Assembly: GCA_003347645.1 (NCBI GenBank)
Contig: QDFX01000004.1
Coordinates: 62,001 to 126,000 of the forward strand
Direction of reading: 5' to 3'
DNA from: Rhizobiaceae bacterium CPCC 101076
GTDB taxonomy: Bacteria; Pseudomonadota; Alphaproteobacteria; Rhizobiales; Methylopilaceae
DNA length: 64,000 nt
How positions within the stretch are numbered: position 1 is the stretch's first letter; each line of letters starts with the position of its first letter. Under the pieces are notes generated by a model. The model searched no databases, was not told the DNA's origin, and saw only the letters and a program-made list of their open reading frames with translations. Of the stretch, positions 1 through 9,349 are shown piece after piece. The translations under genes and the position numbers were made by a program.

Positions 1-828
1 GGGGAAGCGAAGCTCGACCGCCTCTGCGGGATCGCGAAGCACGTTCGCGTCACCACGCTGACTTCCGACGCCGCGCATGTCGCCATGCTCTCCCAAGCCG
101 CGGCGAGGAACGGCGCCGAGATCGAGATCCTGATCGAGATCGACGCCGGCGACGCCCGCATGGGCCTGCAGAACCTCAACCAGGTCGGCCCGCTGGCGCA
201 GGCAATCGACAAGGCACCGGGGCTCAGGTTCCGCGGGCTACAGGCGTATACCGGCCCGTTCCAGCACATCCGCGACCCCGAAGAGCGCGCCGACGCGGCG
301 CTCGCTTCCGCCGAGATCGCGCTGGAGGCGCGCGATGCTATCCTCGCGCTCGGGCTCTCCTGCGAGACGATCACCGGGGGCGGTACCGGCTCGTTCGACT
401 ACGATCTCTCGGAGCAGGCCTTCACCGAGATCCAGCCCGGCTCCTACGTCTTCATGGACATGGATTACGGCCGCAACGAAGACGGCCCAAGCGAAGTTTT
501 CCGGCAGAGCCTGTTCGTGCTGGCCTCGGTCATCCGTGTCCCCGAAAAGCGGGTCGTCTACGTCGATGCCGGCGTCAAATCGCTCAATCTCGACAGCGGC
601 ATGCCCGGCGTCCACGAGCGGACGGACCTCGCTTTTACGAAGGCCAGCGACGAACAGGGCCGCGTTGAAATCGCGACCAAGGGGCAGGCTCCGAAGCTCG
701 GCGAACGGCTCCTCCTCGTCCCCTCCCACTGCGATCCGACCGTCAACCAGTTCGACTGGATGGTCGCAGTCCGCAACGGCCGCGTCGAGCATGTCTGGCC
801 TGTGGATGCGCGCGGCTGCGTGATCTGA
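1..828 (+). CDS. D-threonine aldolase / D-serine dehydratase-like PLP enzyme (5' end outside window)
   Basis: The reading frame is open from the first base, so the start and the PLP-lysine region lie outside the window; about 275 C-terminal residues are visible. They match the fold-type III alanine-racemase-like barrel followed by the D-serine-dehydratase-like C-terminal domain. Supporting motifs are GGGTGSFDYD, which resembles the PLP phosphate-binding loop, and HCDPTVN near the C-terminus, which matches the His/Cys metal-binding pair of the DSD1/D-threonine aldolase family. Known members cleave D-threonine or other D-3-hydroxy amino acids, or dehydrate D-serine, with PLP and a divalent metal. 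The exact substrate cannot be read from sequence. It lies 149 bp upstream of tctC on the same strand. Confidence 0.8.
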   Translation, partial: GEAKLDRLCGIAKHVRVTTLTSDAAHVAMLSQAAARNGAEIEILIEIDAGDARMGLQNLNQVGPLAQAIDKAPGLRFRGLQAYTGPFQHIRDPEERADAALASAEIALEARDAILALGLSCETITGGGTGSFDYDLSEQAFTEIQPGSYVFMDMDYGRNEDGPSEVFRQSLFVLASVIRVPEKRVVYVDAGVKSLNLDSGMPGVHERTDLAFTKASDEQGRVEIATKGQAPKLGERLLLVPSHCDPTVNQFDWMVAVRNGRVEHVWPVDARGCVI

Positions 829-839
829 CGTAATAGGTC

Positions 840-856
840 TGTCGCAAGTCGCGACA
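840..856. promoter_or_regulatory. Short palindrome upstream of tctC (possible operator)
   Basis: TGTCGC-AAGTC-GCGACA forms a 6-bp inverted repeat in the 149-bp gap before tctC. No T-run follows, so it is not a standard terminator. It could be a regulator site for the transporter operon, but no regulator gene is adjacent. Confidence 0.25.
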
Positions 857-977
857 TATTGATTTTGCTCAAAAGAGGTTCAGTTCGCGTCTTGTCACCT
901 TCGACGAAAAATGAATAATGAATGCAAATTGCCGATAGCAGCCATGCGGCAATAGCAGGGTTCAAGGGAGGTTTAGT

Positions 978-1970
978 ATGCCGAAGCAAGCCGCGGCTCT
1001 CGCCGGCGTCGCCATGATGTGCCTTGCCGGCGCCGCCAATGCCGCATGGGAGCCGACGCAGCCGGTCGAAATCGTGGTTCCGGCCGGTGCCGGCGGCGCG
1101 ACCGACCAGATGGCCCGCATGCTCCAGTCGGTCATTCAGAAACACAATCTGATGAAGCAGCCGACGGCAGTCCTCCTCAAGGGCGGCGCCTCGGGCGGCG
1201 AAGGCCTCATGGACATGAAGGCCAGCCCTGGCAACGCCAACAAGTTCATCATCGCGCAGTCGTCGATCTACACCCTGCCCTTCTCCACCAATCTGCCGTT
1301 CAACTGGAAGGACATGACCCCCGTCGCAATCATCGCGATGGACGAATTCGTCCTCTGGGTGAATTCGGAAGCGCCCTACAAGACGGCGAAGGACTTCATG
1401 ACCGCCGCAAAAGCGGCCGGCGAGCAGGGCTTCCGCATGGGCGGCACGGGCTCCAAGCGCGAAGACCACATCATCTCGGCCGCGGTCGAGAAGGTCGGCG
1501 GCACCAAATTCGCCTACATTCCATACAAGTCGGGCGGCGAGGCCGCGACCCAGCTCGTCGGCAAGCACACCGAGGCGAACGTCAACAACCCGTCCGAGAA
1601 CGTCGCCGTCTGGCGCGCCGGCCAGGTCCGTGCGCTCTGCATCTTCGACAAGGAGAAGAGCACCTACACGACCAAGGTCACGGCCGATCAGTCCTGGGCC
1701 GACATCCCGACCTGCCGCAGCGAAGGCATCGACTTCGACTACACCATGCTGCGCGGCATCTTCCTGCCGTCGGGTGTCACGCCGGACCAGGTCGCCTACT
1801 ACCAGGACCTGTTCAAGAAGATCACTGACACGCCGGAGTTCAAGGCCTATGCGGAATCGCAGGCCCTGAAGGCCGTGTTCATCTCGGGCGACGACATGAC
1901 CAAGTTCCTCACTGAAGATGAGGCGCTGCACAAGAAGTTGATGGGCGACGCCGGCTTCCTGGCCAAGTAA
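978..1970 (+). CDS. tctC: TctC-type substrate-binding protein of a tripartite tricarboxylate transporter
   Basis: This 330-residue protein has an N-terminal signal-like segment ending near ANA and the Bug/TctC fold signature: PVEIVVPAGAGGATDQMARML near residues 28-50, and a GGTGSKREDH segment contacting ligand. It would bind a carboxylate in the periplasm and deliver it to the TctA/TctB membrane pair encoded directly downstream. GGGAGG seven bases upstream supports the ATG. The binding protein is followed by an intrinsic hairpin before tctB, a common way of making more binding protein than membrane subunits. The ligand is unknown, as Bug proteins bind many carboxylates. Confidence 0.9.
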   Translation: MPKQAAALAGVAMMCLAGAANAAWEPTQPVEIVVPAGAGGATDQMARMLQSVIQKHNLMKQPTAVLLKGGASGGEGLMDMKASPGNANKFIIAQSSIYTLPFSTNLPFNWKDMTPVAIIAMDEFVLWVNSEAPYKTAKDFMTAAKAAGEQGFRMGGTGSKREDHIISAAVEKVGGTKFAYIPYKSGGEAATQLVGKHTEANVNNPSENVAVWRAGQVRALCIFDKEKSTYTTKVTADQSWADIPTCRSEGIDFDYTMLRGIFLPSGVTPDQVAYYQDLFKKITDTPEFKAYAESQALKAVFISGDDMTKFLTEDEALHKKLMGDAGFLAK

Positions 1971-1990
1971 CCCATTTTTTGCCCCCCACT

Positions 1991-2025
1991 CCGCCCCGGT
2001 GCGCCCATCGCCGGGGCGGCTTTTT
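1991..2025 (+). terminator. Intrinsic terminator/attenuator between tctC and tctB
   Basis: A perfect 9-bp GC stem (CCGCCCCGG with CCGGGGCGG, 11-nt loop) is followed by CTTTTT. It sits between tctC and tctB, so it probably attenuates transcription into the membrane subunits. Confidence 0.8.
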
Positions 2026-2040
2026 GTTCGTGAGGCTGCA

Positions 2041-2547
2041 ATGAGCATACAAGACGAAGAAACCGAGGATCGCTCGGTCGTCTCCTACCGATCCGTCGAC
2101 CTCGTCGTCTCCGTATTGCTGTTCCTGGCCTCGATCATTCTCGGCTGGACCAATTGGCAGATCGGAGCCGGCTGGGCGCCGGACGGACCGGAGGCGGGCT
2201 ATTTCCCGTTCTATCTCTGCGTGCTGCTCGGCATCGCCAGCCTGATCGGCATCGTGAAGGGCGTGATCTCGCGCTCGGATGCGAGCTTCGTCGGGCGCGA
2301 CCAGTTCAAGCGCGTGCTGCAGGTCGCGATCCCGTCGCTCGCCTTCGTCGCCGGCATCCAGTGGCTCGGCATCTACGTCTCGAGCTTCCTGCTCATCGCC
2401 GGCTTCATGCGCTTCCTCGGCAAGAGCTCGATCCTGGCGTCTCTCGTGACGCCCGTGATCTTCGTCGTCTTCATGTTCTACGTGTTCGAAAAGCAGTTCA
2501 CCGTGCTGCTGCCGAAAGGCCCGATCGAACGCGCACTGCTTTACTGA
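2041..2547 (+). CDS. tctB: TctB small membrane subunit of the tripartite tricarboxylate transporter
   Basis: The 168-residue protein has about four hydrophobic segments and the usual TctB size. It opens with a charged cytoplasmic stretch followed by a first membrane segment (VVSVLLFLASIILGW), and GPEAGYFPFY is a typical TctB loop. It partners with TctA, 15 bp downstream, to form the membrane part of a secondary carboxylate:cation symporter fed by TctC. I chose the ATG at 2041 because an upstream in-frame ATG at 1999 lies inside the terminator stem. Confidence 0.88.
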   Translation: MSIQDEETEDRSVVSYRSVDLVVSVLLFLASIILGWTNWQIGAGWAPDGPEAGYFPFYLCVLLGIASLIGIVKGVISRSDASFVGRDQFKRVLQVAIPSLAFVAGIQWLGIYVSSFLLIAGFMRFLGKSSILASLVTPVIFVVFMFYVFEKQFTVLLPKGPIERALLY

Positions 2548-2562
2548 GGAAGAGTCAGCGTC

Positions 2563-4113
2563 ATGGAAGCACTCAGCTCGCTCATTCACGGCTTCGACGT
2601 TCTCCTCACCTGGCAGAACATGGCATTGATGCTGTTCGGCATCGTGCTCGGCATCTTCGTCGGCGTGCTGCCTGGCCTCGGCGGTCCGAACGGCGTCGCA
2701 ATCCTCCTGCCGCTGACCTTCAGCATGGATCCGACCTCGGCCATCGTGCTGTTGTCGTGCATCTATTGGGGCGCGCTGTTCGGTGGCGCGATCACCGCGA
2801 TCCTGTTCAACATTCCAGGTGAGGCGTGGTCGGTCGCGACCACGTTCGACGGTTATCCGATGGCCCAGAAGGGCCAGGCGGCCGAAGCGCTGACGGCCGC
2901 ATTCACGGCATCGTTCGTCGGCTCGTTTCTCGCCGTCGTCCTCATCACCTTCCTGGCGCCGCTCGTCGCGGGTTTCGCCATCAGGTTCGGACCTCCGGAA
3001 TTCTTCGCGGTCTATCTTCTGACCTTCTGCTCCTTCGTCGGCCTCGGCCGTGAGGACAAGCACAAGATCGTCATCTCGCTGGTCATCGGCTTCCTTCTGA
3101 CCGCCGTCGGCATGGACACGGTGTCCGGCCAGCTCCGCATGACCTTCGGCTCGGTCGAGCTTCTGCGCGGCTTTGACTTCCTCGTCGCGGTCATCGGCCT
3201 GTTCGGTGTCGGCGAGATCCTGCTGACGATGGAGGAGAGCTTCGCGTTCCGGGGCAAGAAGGCCGTGATCAGCCCGACTGTCGTCTTCCGCACCTGGGCG
3301 ACGCTGCCGAAATACTGGCTGACGCTGCTCCGCTCGTCCGCCATCGGCTGCTGGCTCGGCATCACGCCGGGCGGCGCGATCGCCGCGTCCTTCATGGGCT
3401 ACAACATCGCCAAGCGCGTCGCGAAGGATAAGGAAAGCTTCGGCCAGGGCCGCATCGACGGCGTGCTCGCGCCCGAGACCGCCGCCCACGCCGCCGGCAC
3501 GTCCGCTCTGCTGCCGATGCTCGCGCTCGGCATTCCGGGCTCGGGCACCGCGGCCGTCCTCCTTGGTGGCCTGATGGTGTGGGGTCTCCAGCCGGGCCCG
3601 CTCCTGTTCGTCGAGCAGAAGGACTTCGTCTGGGGCCTGATCGCCTCGATGTATCTCGGCAATATCGTCGGCCTCATCGTCGTGCTCGCAACCGTGCCGC
3701 TGTTCGCCTCGGTGCTGCGCGTCCCGTTCCCGACCATCGCGCCGATGATCCTGGTCTCATGCGCCGTCGGTGCCTTCGCGGTCCAGAATGCCGTCTTCGA
3801 CATCTGGCTCATGCTGGCGTTCGGCGTTGTTGGTTACGTCTTCAAGAAGCTCGGCTACCCGCTGGCTCCCCTAACGCTGGCTTTGGTCCTCGGTGACAAG
3901 GCCGAAGACGCATTCCGGCAGGCGATGATCGGGGCGCGCGGCAGCATGACTGTGTTCTTCTCGAACGGACTCGTCGGCACGATCACGATCATAGCCCTCC
4001 TGGTCCTGTTCATGCCGCTGATCGGCCAGGCCGTCGCTTGGGTCCGTGGCACCCGCGCGCCGAAAATCGAGCCGGAAGCTCCGCCGGTCTCGGCACCCGC
4101 TTCCGAAGCGTGA
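2563..4113 (+). CDS. tctA: TctA large membrane subunit of the tripartite tricarboxylate transporter
   Basis: The 516-residue polytopic protein has the diagnostic TctA repeat motif twice: GVLPGLGGPNGVAILLPL near residue 40 and LGITPGGAIAASF near residue 265, together with AILFNIPGE near residue 80 and LALGIPGSGTAAVLLGGL near 320. It is the transport subunit that uses an ion gradient to move carboxylates bound by TctC. The start follows a GAGGAAGAG ribosome site 15 bp after tctB. Length is normal for the family. Confidence 0.93.
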   Translation: MEALSSLIHGFDVLLTWQNMALMLFGIVLGIFVGVLPGLGGPNGVAILLPLTFSMDPTSAIVLLSCIYWGALFGGAITAILFNIPGEAWSVATTFDGYPMAQKGQAAEALTAAFTASFVGSFLAVVLITFLAPLVAGFAIRFGPPEFFAVYLLTFCSFVGLGREDKHKIVISLVIGFLLTAVGMDTVSGQLRMTFGSVELLRGFDFLVAVIGLFGVGEILLTMEESFAFRGKKAVISPTVVFRTWATLPKYWLTLLRSSAIGCWLGITPGGAIAASFMGYNIAKRVAKDKESFGQGRIDGVLAPETAAHAAGTSALLPMLALGIPGSGTAAVLLGGLMVWGLQPGPLLFVEQKDFVWGLIASMYLGNIVGLIVVLATVPLFASVLRVPFPTIAPMILVSCAVGAFAVQNAVFDIWLMLAFGVVGYVFKKLGYPLAPLTLALVLGDKAEDAFRQAMIGARGSMTVFFSNGLVGTITIIALLVLFMPLIGQAVAWVRGTRAPKIEPEAPPVSAPASEA

Positions 4114-4224
4114 TGTTACGGCGGCGCGGGCCATGGGCTTGCGCCGCCGCTCCTCTTGCGGCTGAATAACAAAGAGCCTGACAGCTCCCCGGTCGCGCCA
4201 ATGTCGCCGACGACCGAACCCGGC

Positions 4225-4268
4225 AAGGACGCCCGGCACCCCTCGATGGGGGCGCGGCGTCCTTTTTT
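4225..4268 (+). terminator. Intrinsic terminator after tctA
   Basis: AAGGACGCC pairs with GGCGTCCTT around an inner CCCC/GGGG stem, ending in CCTTTTTTG. It closes the tct operon, so the following ATPase gene probably needs its own promoter or read-through. Confidence 0.85.
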
Positions 4269-4292
4269 GTTTTCAGCCCAGGGAAATTGGTG

Positions 4293-5093
4293 ATGAACCT
4301 CGATGCTTACCGCATCGCCGACGAGCCGTATTACCGGCCGGTCGGCAACGAGATCGAGCTGTTTGCGGCAGCCTATAGCGATCGTCTGCCGGTCATGCTC
4401 AAGGGCCCGACCGGATGCGGAAAGACCCGCTTCGTCGAGCACATGGCGTGGAAGCTCGGCCGCGCGCTGATCACCGTCGCCTGCCACGAGGATATGACGG
4501 CATCTGATCTCGCCGGCCGCTTCCTTCTCGCTCCGGAAGGCACCGTCTGGCACGACGGGCCGCTGACCATGGCCGTCCGCCAAGGCGCGATCTGCTATCT
4601 CGACGAGATCGTCGAGGCTCGTCAGGACACGACCGTCGTCATCCACCCTCTGACAGATGCCCGCCGCATCCTGCCGCTCGACAAGAAGAACGAGCTCGTC
4701 CCTGCGCATCCCGATTTCGCGCTGACCATCTCCTACAATCCCGGCTACCAGAGCGCCGTGAAGGACCTGAAGGAATCGACCAAGCAGCGTTTCGTCGCGA
4801 TCGAATTCTCCTATCCCGACGCCGCGACCGAAGCGGCGATCGTCGTCAGGGAAGCGGGCGTCGACGAGAAGACGGCGAGCCTCCTCGTCGCCATCGGCGA
4901 GCGATCCCGAAACCTTCGCGGCCACGGCCTCGAGGAAGGCGCCTCGACGCGCATGCTGATTCACGCCGGCCGCCTCGTCGCGGCCGGCGTGGACATCAGG
5001 TCCGCCACCCAGTCGAGCATCGTCCTGCCGATCACCGACGACCTCGAAATGCGCGACGCCCTGACCGGAGCCGTCGCGGCCTGCCTGCCGTGA
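4293..5093 (+). CDS. CbbQ/NirQ/NorQ-type MoxR-family AAA+ ATPase
   Basis: The 266-residue protein has Walker A GPTGCGKT near residue 43, Walker B ICYLDEI near residue 100 and sensor-type residues in ISYNPGYQ. The length and C-terminal CbbQ-like block fit the CbbQ/NirQ/NorQ branch of MoxR ATPases. These work with a von Willebrand factor A partner to remodel or activate a client metalloenzyme: Rubisco for CbbQO, nitric oxide reductase for NorQD. The partner is the next gene, with stop and start sharing one base (TGATG). TTG and GTG codons precede the chosen ATG in frame; the GGGAA ribosome site best fits the ATG. No client enzyme is visible in the window. Confidence 0.85.
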   Translation: MNLDAYRIADEPYYRPVGNEIELFAAAYSDRLPVMLKGPTGCGKTRFVEHMAWKLGRALITVACHEDMTASDLAGRFLLAPEGTVWHDGPLTMAVRQGAICYLDEIVEARQDTTVVIHPLTDARRILPLDKKNELVPAHPDFALTISYNPGYQSAVKDLKESTKQRFVAIEFSYPDAATEAAIVVREAGVDEKTASLLVAIGERSRNLRGHGLEEGASTRMLIHAGRLVAAGVDIRSATQSSIVLPITDDLEMRDALTGAVAACLP

Positions 5094-7366
5094 TGCTGGC
5101 CCGCGCCGAGGAAGAACCGCTCAAATCGCTGGAGCGCTATGCCGCCCAGCGCGGCCTATCGCCCGTCCTTCGCCAGACCATCGCGGTCCTCGCACCCCGT
5201 TCGACTCCTGCCGAGCTCGACGACTGGGCCGAAGCCGGGCTGGCGCTCATCGCCGTGAACGCGGGCGCGGAAGTGATGGGCACATACTGGCGCATGAGTG
5301 CACAATCGTTCTCATCCCAGGGCACATCGGAGATGAGTGCAGCAGGCTATCTTCTCGCCAAGATCTGCCGCGAATCCGGCTCCAAAGCCGCAATCGCCGT
5401 CACTGCCCAAATTCCGATCGCCGCCCGTGCCCAGGGTTTGATCACCTGGCTGGAAGCCCTTCTATCTCTTGCGGTCCAGGCGCCGAAAAGCGTCGTCCTC
5501 GCGGCCGAGAACACGCCGCGCATCCTCGCCGGAACGGCCATCGCCAGCTTCGGAGAGTTCGTCGCCGCCGGTCTCCGAGCAAGCGGCGGCCAGGCCTCTC
5601 GCCAGGCAGCCTTCTTTTCCCTCGAAGATCCGAGAGCTGGGCAGCTTCTCGCCCGGTCTTCCGGAGCGATCACCTTCTCTGACGTCGAGCGCGCCAGCCG
5701 CGCATTCGCCACCGCCCTCTGGACTCCTCCGCAGGATGTCCGCGCGGTCCCGACGGGTGGCGATCCGCCCTTCCGCCGCACCGCCCTCTCGGGCCCGATG
5801 ACCCGCGTCCCGGAAATCTATGCCGGCGTCCCGCGCGAGACCGCACCGCTCCTCTATCGCGCCACGCTGGCCCATGCCGGAGCACATCGTCGATATGGTA
5901 AGGGTCGCTTCCCGATCGGTCAGCTCAAGCCACTCCAGATCGCCCTCGTCTCGCTGGTCGAAGATGCGCGCGTCGAGACTTTGGCGATGCGCGAACTGCC
6001 GGGGCTGCGTCATGTGTGGGGCCAGTTTCACATCGCACGTTCAGCCGGAGCCGCGACCGCACCATCGCTGATGGCTCGCCTCGCCCGCGCGCTGTTCGAC
6101 GAGACTTTCGAGGATCCTGACGGCTGGATCCAGAAGGGGTTGCGCCTCTTCCGCGAAGCCGCCGACCGCATCCACGATCCCGCGATCAGCCGCGATATCG
6201 GCAACCGACTCGGCAACGATCTCGGGCAGATGCGCATCCAATTCAACGCCAAGGACTATGTCGTCGAGCCGATCTATCGCGACAACAATCTCGGCCTCTG
6301 GGATTTCGGCGACTGGCAGTCCCAGCAGGGAGAAAGCGTTGAGATGGAAGTCGACGCCGCGCACGTCACCGAAGCTGAACAGACGGATGGCGACCAGCGG
6401 AACGAGCCCGACCCGGAGACAGAACCGACCGTACGAGCCCACTCTGTCGTTGCTCCCCAATCCGATCCGATCGTCGCGACCTATCCCGAATGGGATCGTA
6501 TCGCCTCCATCGAGCGTCCGGACTGGACCTCCGTGCGCGAGATCACGCCTGTCCTCGGCGACCCGTCGCTGGTCGACCGCCAGATCGACCGCGAAGGGGC
6601 GCTGCGCTCCCGGATCTCCCGCCTCGTCCGCGCGTCGAAGCTAGGCCGCCCCAGCCGTCTTCGCCGTCAGAACGATGGCCCGGAACTCGACGCCGAGGCC
6701 GCGATCGACGCCGGCATCTCGCTGCGCGGCGGCCTTCTTCCCGACGACCGTGTCTTCCGGCGAACCGAGCAGGTGCAGCGCGATCTCGGCGTCATGGTCC
6801 TGATCGACGTGTCGCGCTCAACCGCCGACCGCCTCCCGAACAGCACCGTCTCCGTGCTCGATGTCGAGCGCCTCGCGCTCGGTCTTCTCGCCGACGCGCT
6901 GAGCCGCCTCGGCGACCCGTTCGCGATGCAGGCCTTCACCTCCTCCGGCCGCGATGATGTCCGCGTCACGCGGATGAAGGGTTTCGGCGAGAACTACGAT
7001 CCGACGGTAAAGGCGCGTCTCGCCGGCCTGACACCCGGCCTGTCGACGCGTCTCGGCGCCGCGATCCGCCATGCCGGCATGGAACTCGCGCCGCTCCGCA
7101 CGCACCGGAAGCTGCTCCTCGTCTTGACCGATGGCGAGCCATCCGACATCGACGTTCCCGACCCGCTCGACCTCGTCGCCGACGCGCGGCACGCGATCAA
7201 GGGGTTGAAACTGAAGGGAATCGACGTGTTCGGCGTCACGCTGCAGGGCGCCGGCGAGGATTCGGGCGACGCAGTATTCGGCCGCGCCCGCCACATGCCG
7301 GTGAGCCGGGTCGCGGACCTGCCGCGCCGGCTCTCCGATCTCTATTTCAGGCTGGCGAGGCGGTAA
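5093..7366 (+). CDS. CbbO/NorD-like von Willebrand factor A protein
   Basis: The 757-residue protein ends in a vWA domain (about residues 560-757) with the MIDAS motif DVSRSTADR and later a LTDGEPSD loop. The central part is acidic and low in complexity around residues 415-460. The length is nearer CbbO (about 770) than NorD (about 600-640). It overlaps the upstream ATPase stop by one base, so the two are surely co-translated and form a CbbQO/NorQD-type pair. In known systems the vWA subunit recruits the client and the AAA+ ring does the mechanical work. Here the client is unknown. GTG at 5090 is an alternative start. Confidence 0.82.
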   Translation: MLARAEEEPLKSLERYAAQRGLSPVLRQTIAVLAPRSTPAELDDWAEAGLALIAVNAGAEVMGTYWRMSAQSFSSQGTSEMSAAGYLLAKICRESGSKAAIAVTAQIPIAARAQGLITWLEALLSLAVQAPKSVVLAAENTPRILAGTAIASFGEFVAAGLRASGGQASRQAAFFSLEDPRAGQLLARSSGAITFSDVERASRAFATALWTPPQDVRAVPTGGDPPFRRTALSGPMTRVPEIYAGVPRETAPLLYRATLAHAGAHRRYGKGRFPIGQLKPLQIALVSLVEDARVETLAMRELPGLRHVWGQFHIARSAGAATAPSLMARLARALFDETFEDPDGWIQKGLRLFREAADRIHDPAISRDIGNRLGNDLGQMRIQFNAKDYVVEPIYRDNNLGLWDFGDWQSQQGESVEMEVDAAHVTEAEQTDGDQRNEPDPETEPTVRAHSVVAPQSDPIVATYPEWDRIASIERPDWTSVREITPVLGDPSLVDRQIDREGALRSRISRLVRASKLGRPSRLRRQNDGPELDAEAAIDAGISLRGGLLPDDRVFRRTEQVQRDLGVMVLIDVSRSTADRLPNSTVSVLDVERLALGLLADALSRLGDPFAMQAFTSSGRDDVRVTRMKGFGENYDPTVKARLAGLTPGLSTRLGAAIRHAGMELAPLRTHRKLLLVLTDGEPSDIDVPDPLDLVADARHAIKGLKLKGIDVFGVTLQGAGEDSGDAVFGRARHMPVSRVADLPRRLSDLYFRLARR

Positions 7367-7390
7367 TCCGGCTCCCCCACTACACACTCC

Positions 7391-7471
7391 CTCATTGCCG
7401 GGCTTGACCCGGCAATCCAGCAGCAGCGCCTTTGCTTGCCCCTGGATGCCCGGGTCGAGCCCGGGCATGAG
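7391..7471. repeat. Paired palindromic intergenic repeat (convergent gene gap, copy 1)
   Basis: Two palindromes, TTGCCGGG-CTTGA-CCCGGCAA (7395-7415) and TGCCCGGG-TCGAG-CCCGGGCA (7447-7467), are separated by about 31 bp. The layout matches the elements at 32342 and 43241, and all three sit between convergent genes. The structure could act as a bidirectional terminator or mRNA 3'-end protector. Confidence 0.75.
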
Positions 7472-7482
7472 GGTCGCGTGTG

Positions 7483-8520
7483 TCAGCGATGTACCGTCGA
7501 CTGGTTCGGAATACCCTCGATGGCGCATTCATCCGTGCCGACCGTCGTGCGGGTGAACGATTCCACCATCTCGCGCGCGCCCTCCGGATCCTTGATCCAC
7601 TTCGAGTAGAAATCGTACGGGCAGGCCATCTCGCCGCGGTCGCCATCGCCGGAATTGATCATCCCGGTGTAGCCACGATGGAGCAGTTTGAAGAGGTGGT
7701 TTTCCGACTGCATGTTGCGGCGAGCATCGCGGATGAGGCTCTTCGACAGCGCGGCATACTGCACGCCCATCTCCTCCTCGCCGCATTCGCCGAGCGTGCG
7801 GCCGTCGAAGCCGATGATCGCCGAGTGGCCGAAATACGAATAGACGCCGTCGAAGCCGGTCGCATTCGATACCGCTACGTAGGAATTGTTCGCGAACGCC
7901 ATGGCCTTGGCCATGATGATCTGCTGCTCCTTGGCCGGGTACATGTAACCCTGGCAGCGGACGATCAGCTCGGCACCCTTCATCGCGCAGTCGCGCCAGA
8001 TTTCCGGGTAATTGCCGTCGTCGCAGATGATGAGGCTGACCTTGAGCCCCTTCGGGCCTTCCGAGACGTAGGTGCAATTGCCCGGATACCAGCCCTCGAT
8101 CGGCACCCACGGCATGATCTTGCGGTACTTCTGAACGATCTCGCCCTTGTCGTTCATCAGGATCAGCGTGTTGTAGGGCGCCTTATTCGGGTGCTCTTCG
8201 TGCTGCTCACCGGTCAGCGAGAACACGCCCCAGCACTTCGCCTCGCGGCATGCTTCCGCGAAGATCTCGGTCTCCTCGCCGGGGATCGTCGAGGCCGTCG
8301 CGTACATCTCGGCGGAATCGTACATGATCCCGTGGGTCGAATATTCCGGGAAGATGCAGAGGTCCATGCCCGGCAGGCCGCGCTTCATGCCGACCATCAT
8401 CTTGGCGATGGCCTTGGCATTCGCGATGACCTCCGCCTTCGTGTGAAGACTCGGCATCTTGTAGTTCACGACCGCCACGCCGACGGTGTCGTTGCTGGAA
8501 GAAATGTCGCCATGCAGCAT
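7483..8520 (-). CDS. amiE: Aliphatic amidase
   Basis: The 345-residue protein opens with the near-invariant [20 protein letters not shown] of AmiE and keeps the nitrilase-superfamily catalytic triad at the canonical AmiE positions: Glu59 in FPEY, Lys134 in KYRKIMPW and Cys166 in LIICDDGN. It hydrolyses short aliphatic amides such as acetamide to the acid and ammonia in the cytoplasm. Upstream on the same strand lie amiR and amiC, so this is an amide-inducible nitrogen/carbon operon in the order C-R-E. Full length and intact. Confidence 0.96.
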   Translation of the reverse strand: MLHGDISSSNDTVGVAVVNYKMPSLHTKAEVIANAKAIAKMMVGMKRGLPGMDLCIFPEYSTHGIMYDSAEMYATASTIPGEETEIFAEACREAKCWGVFSLTGEQHEEHPNKAPYNTLILMNDKGEIVQKYRKIMPWVPIEGWYPGNCTYVSEGPKGLKVSLIICDDGNYPEIWRDCAMKGAELIVRCQGYMYPAKEQQIIMAKAMAFANNSYVAVSNATGFDGVYSYFGHSAIIGFDGRTLGECGEEEMGVQYAALSKSLIRDARRNMQSENHLFKLLHRGYTGMINSGDGDRGEMACPYDFYSKWIKDPEGAREMVESFTRTTVGTDECAIEGIPNQSTVHR

Positions 8521-8611
8521 TGAGTGTCTCCGGACGCAAAGCTCCGCTGGCCTGAGCCGTGGAGCGCGATTTCAGGGATTTGCCGACAGCCCTGTCGGCA
8601 GGCGGAGGCAT

Positions 8612-8647
8612 AAAAAAACCCGCGCGGTCCTGTCGGAACCGTTCGGG
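8612..8647 (-). terminator. Intrinsic terminator between amiR and amiE, probable AmiR antitermination target
   Basis: On the minus strand CCCG-AAC-GGTTCC-GACA-GGACC-GCG-CGGG forms an interrupted stem followed by seven T residues, 92 bp before the amiE start. AmiR-type ANTAR proteins prevent termination in the leader of amiE, so this is the logical control site. A second perfect stem (GCCGACAG/CTGTCGGC, 8582-8599) lies between it and amiE. Confidence 0.65.
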
Positions 8648-8732
8648 CTTCATCGCCTGGGGCCGGGCCAGCATCATCGGTGGCACGGCGGCGCCGCGGG
8701 AGACATGCTCAATCCGCAGGCATGCCTATAGT

Positions 8733-9341
8733 CTAAGCACCTTTGACCGGACCGTTCAAGAGTTCGTAGGCGTTGATGATCGCCACCGCGATTTCCTCGA
8801 CCGATACTCTCTTGGACATTGCCTGTCGGCGCATCGTCTCGTAAGCGGCGTCCTCGGTCAGGCCCTGACTCGACATCAAGATGGTCTTCGCCTTCTGCGT
8901 CTTCTGCATCCCGCCGATCTTGCGCTCGAGCTTGCGGATCTTCCGTTCCGCCTCGCTGCGCTCGAGCCATAGGCTGCGCGCGAGAAGAAGGTTGGTCAGC
9001 AGTCCAAAGGGCCGGATCGGCCGCTGAACGATGGCAAGTGCGCCGCTCTCGATGACAATTTGCAGCGTCGCGGGATCCTCGTAGCCGACGACCGCAATCA
9101 ACGTCGGCCCGCGCTCGTCCTGTTCCTTGAGCAGCTTTTGCAGCGTCTCACGGTTCTCGTGGTCGATCGCCAGGATGACGACATCCGCGGCGGCCGGAAA
9201 TGCGGCGGGTATCGGCCACAGCGCCTCGACCGTGCAGCCGATGCGCTTCAGATGTTCGATAAGATCGACGCCTTCCGCATCGTGCGGATGGATGACGGTG
9301 ACCTTCAGCCCGCGCAGGTCTTTGAGTATCTGGATCGCCAT
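8733..9341 (-). CDS. amiR: AmiR-type ANTAR antitermination regulator
   Basis: The 202-residue protein has an N-terminal pseudo-receiver domain (about 10-125), a coiled-coil region rich in Glu/Lys/Arg (about 130-150) and a C-terminal ANTAR RNA-binding helix bundle; ILMSSQGLTEDAAYETMRRQ is a typical ANTAR sequence. AmiR binds leader RNA and blocks termination when released from AmiC by amides. I place the start at ATG 9341, eight bases after the amiC stop; the longer frame would run back into amiC. Gene order amiC-amiR-amiE makes the regulator co-transcribed with its sensor and upstream of its target. Confidence 0.92.
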   Translation of the reverse strand: MAIQILKDLRGLKVTVIHPHDAEGVDLIEHLKRIGCTVEALWPIPAAFPAAADVVILAIDHENRETLQKLLKEQDERGPTLIAVVGYEDPATLQIVIESGALAIVQRPIRPFGLLTNLLLARSLWLERSEAERKIRKLERKIGGMQKTQKAKTILMSSQGLTEDAAYETMRRQAMSKRVSVEEIAVAIINAYELLNGPVKGA

Positions 9342-9349
9342 CGCGCGGC

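Noticed and set aside
1909-3489. A 526-codon open frame on the minus strand opposite tctB/tctA
   Set aside because: Low-complexity charged translation without family features; the plus-strand genes are certain.
8582-8732. Canonical ANTAR two-hexaloop RNA motif in the amiE leader
   Set aside because: I looked for two stems with hexaloops having A1 and G4; only non-matching loops were seen, so I claim just the terminator.
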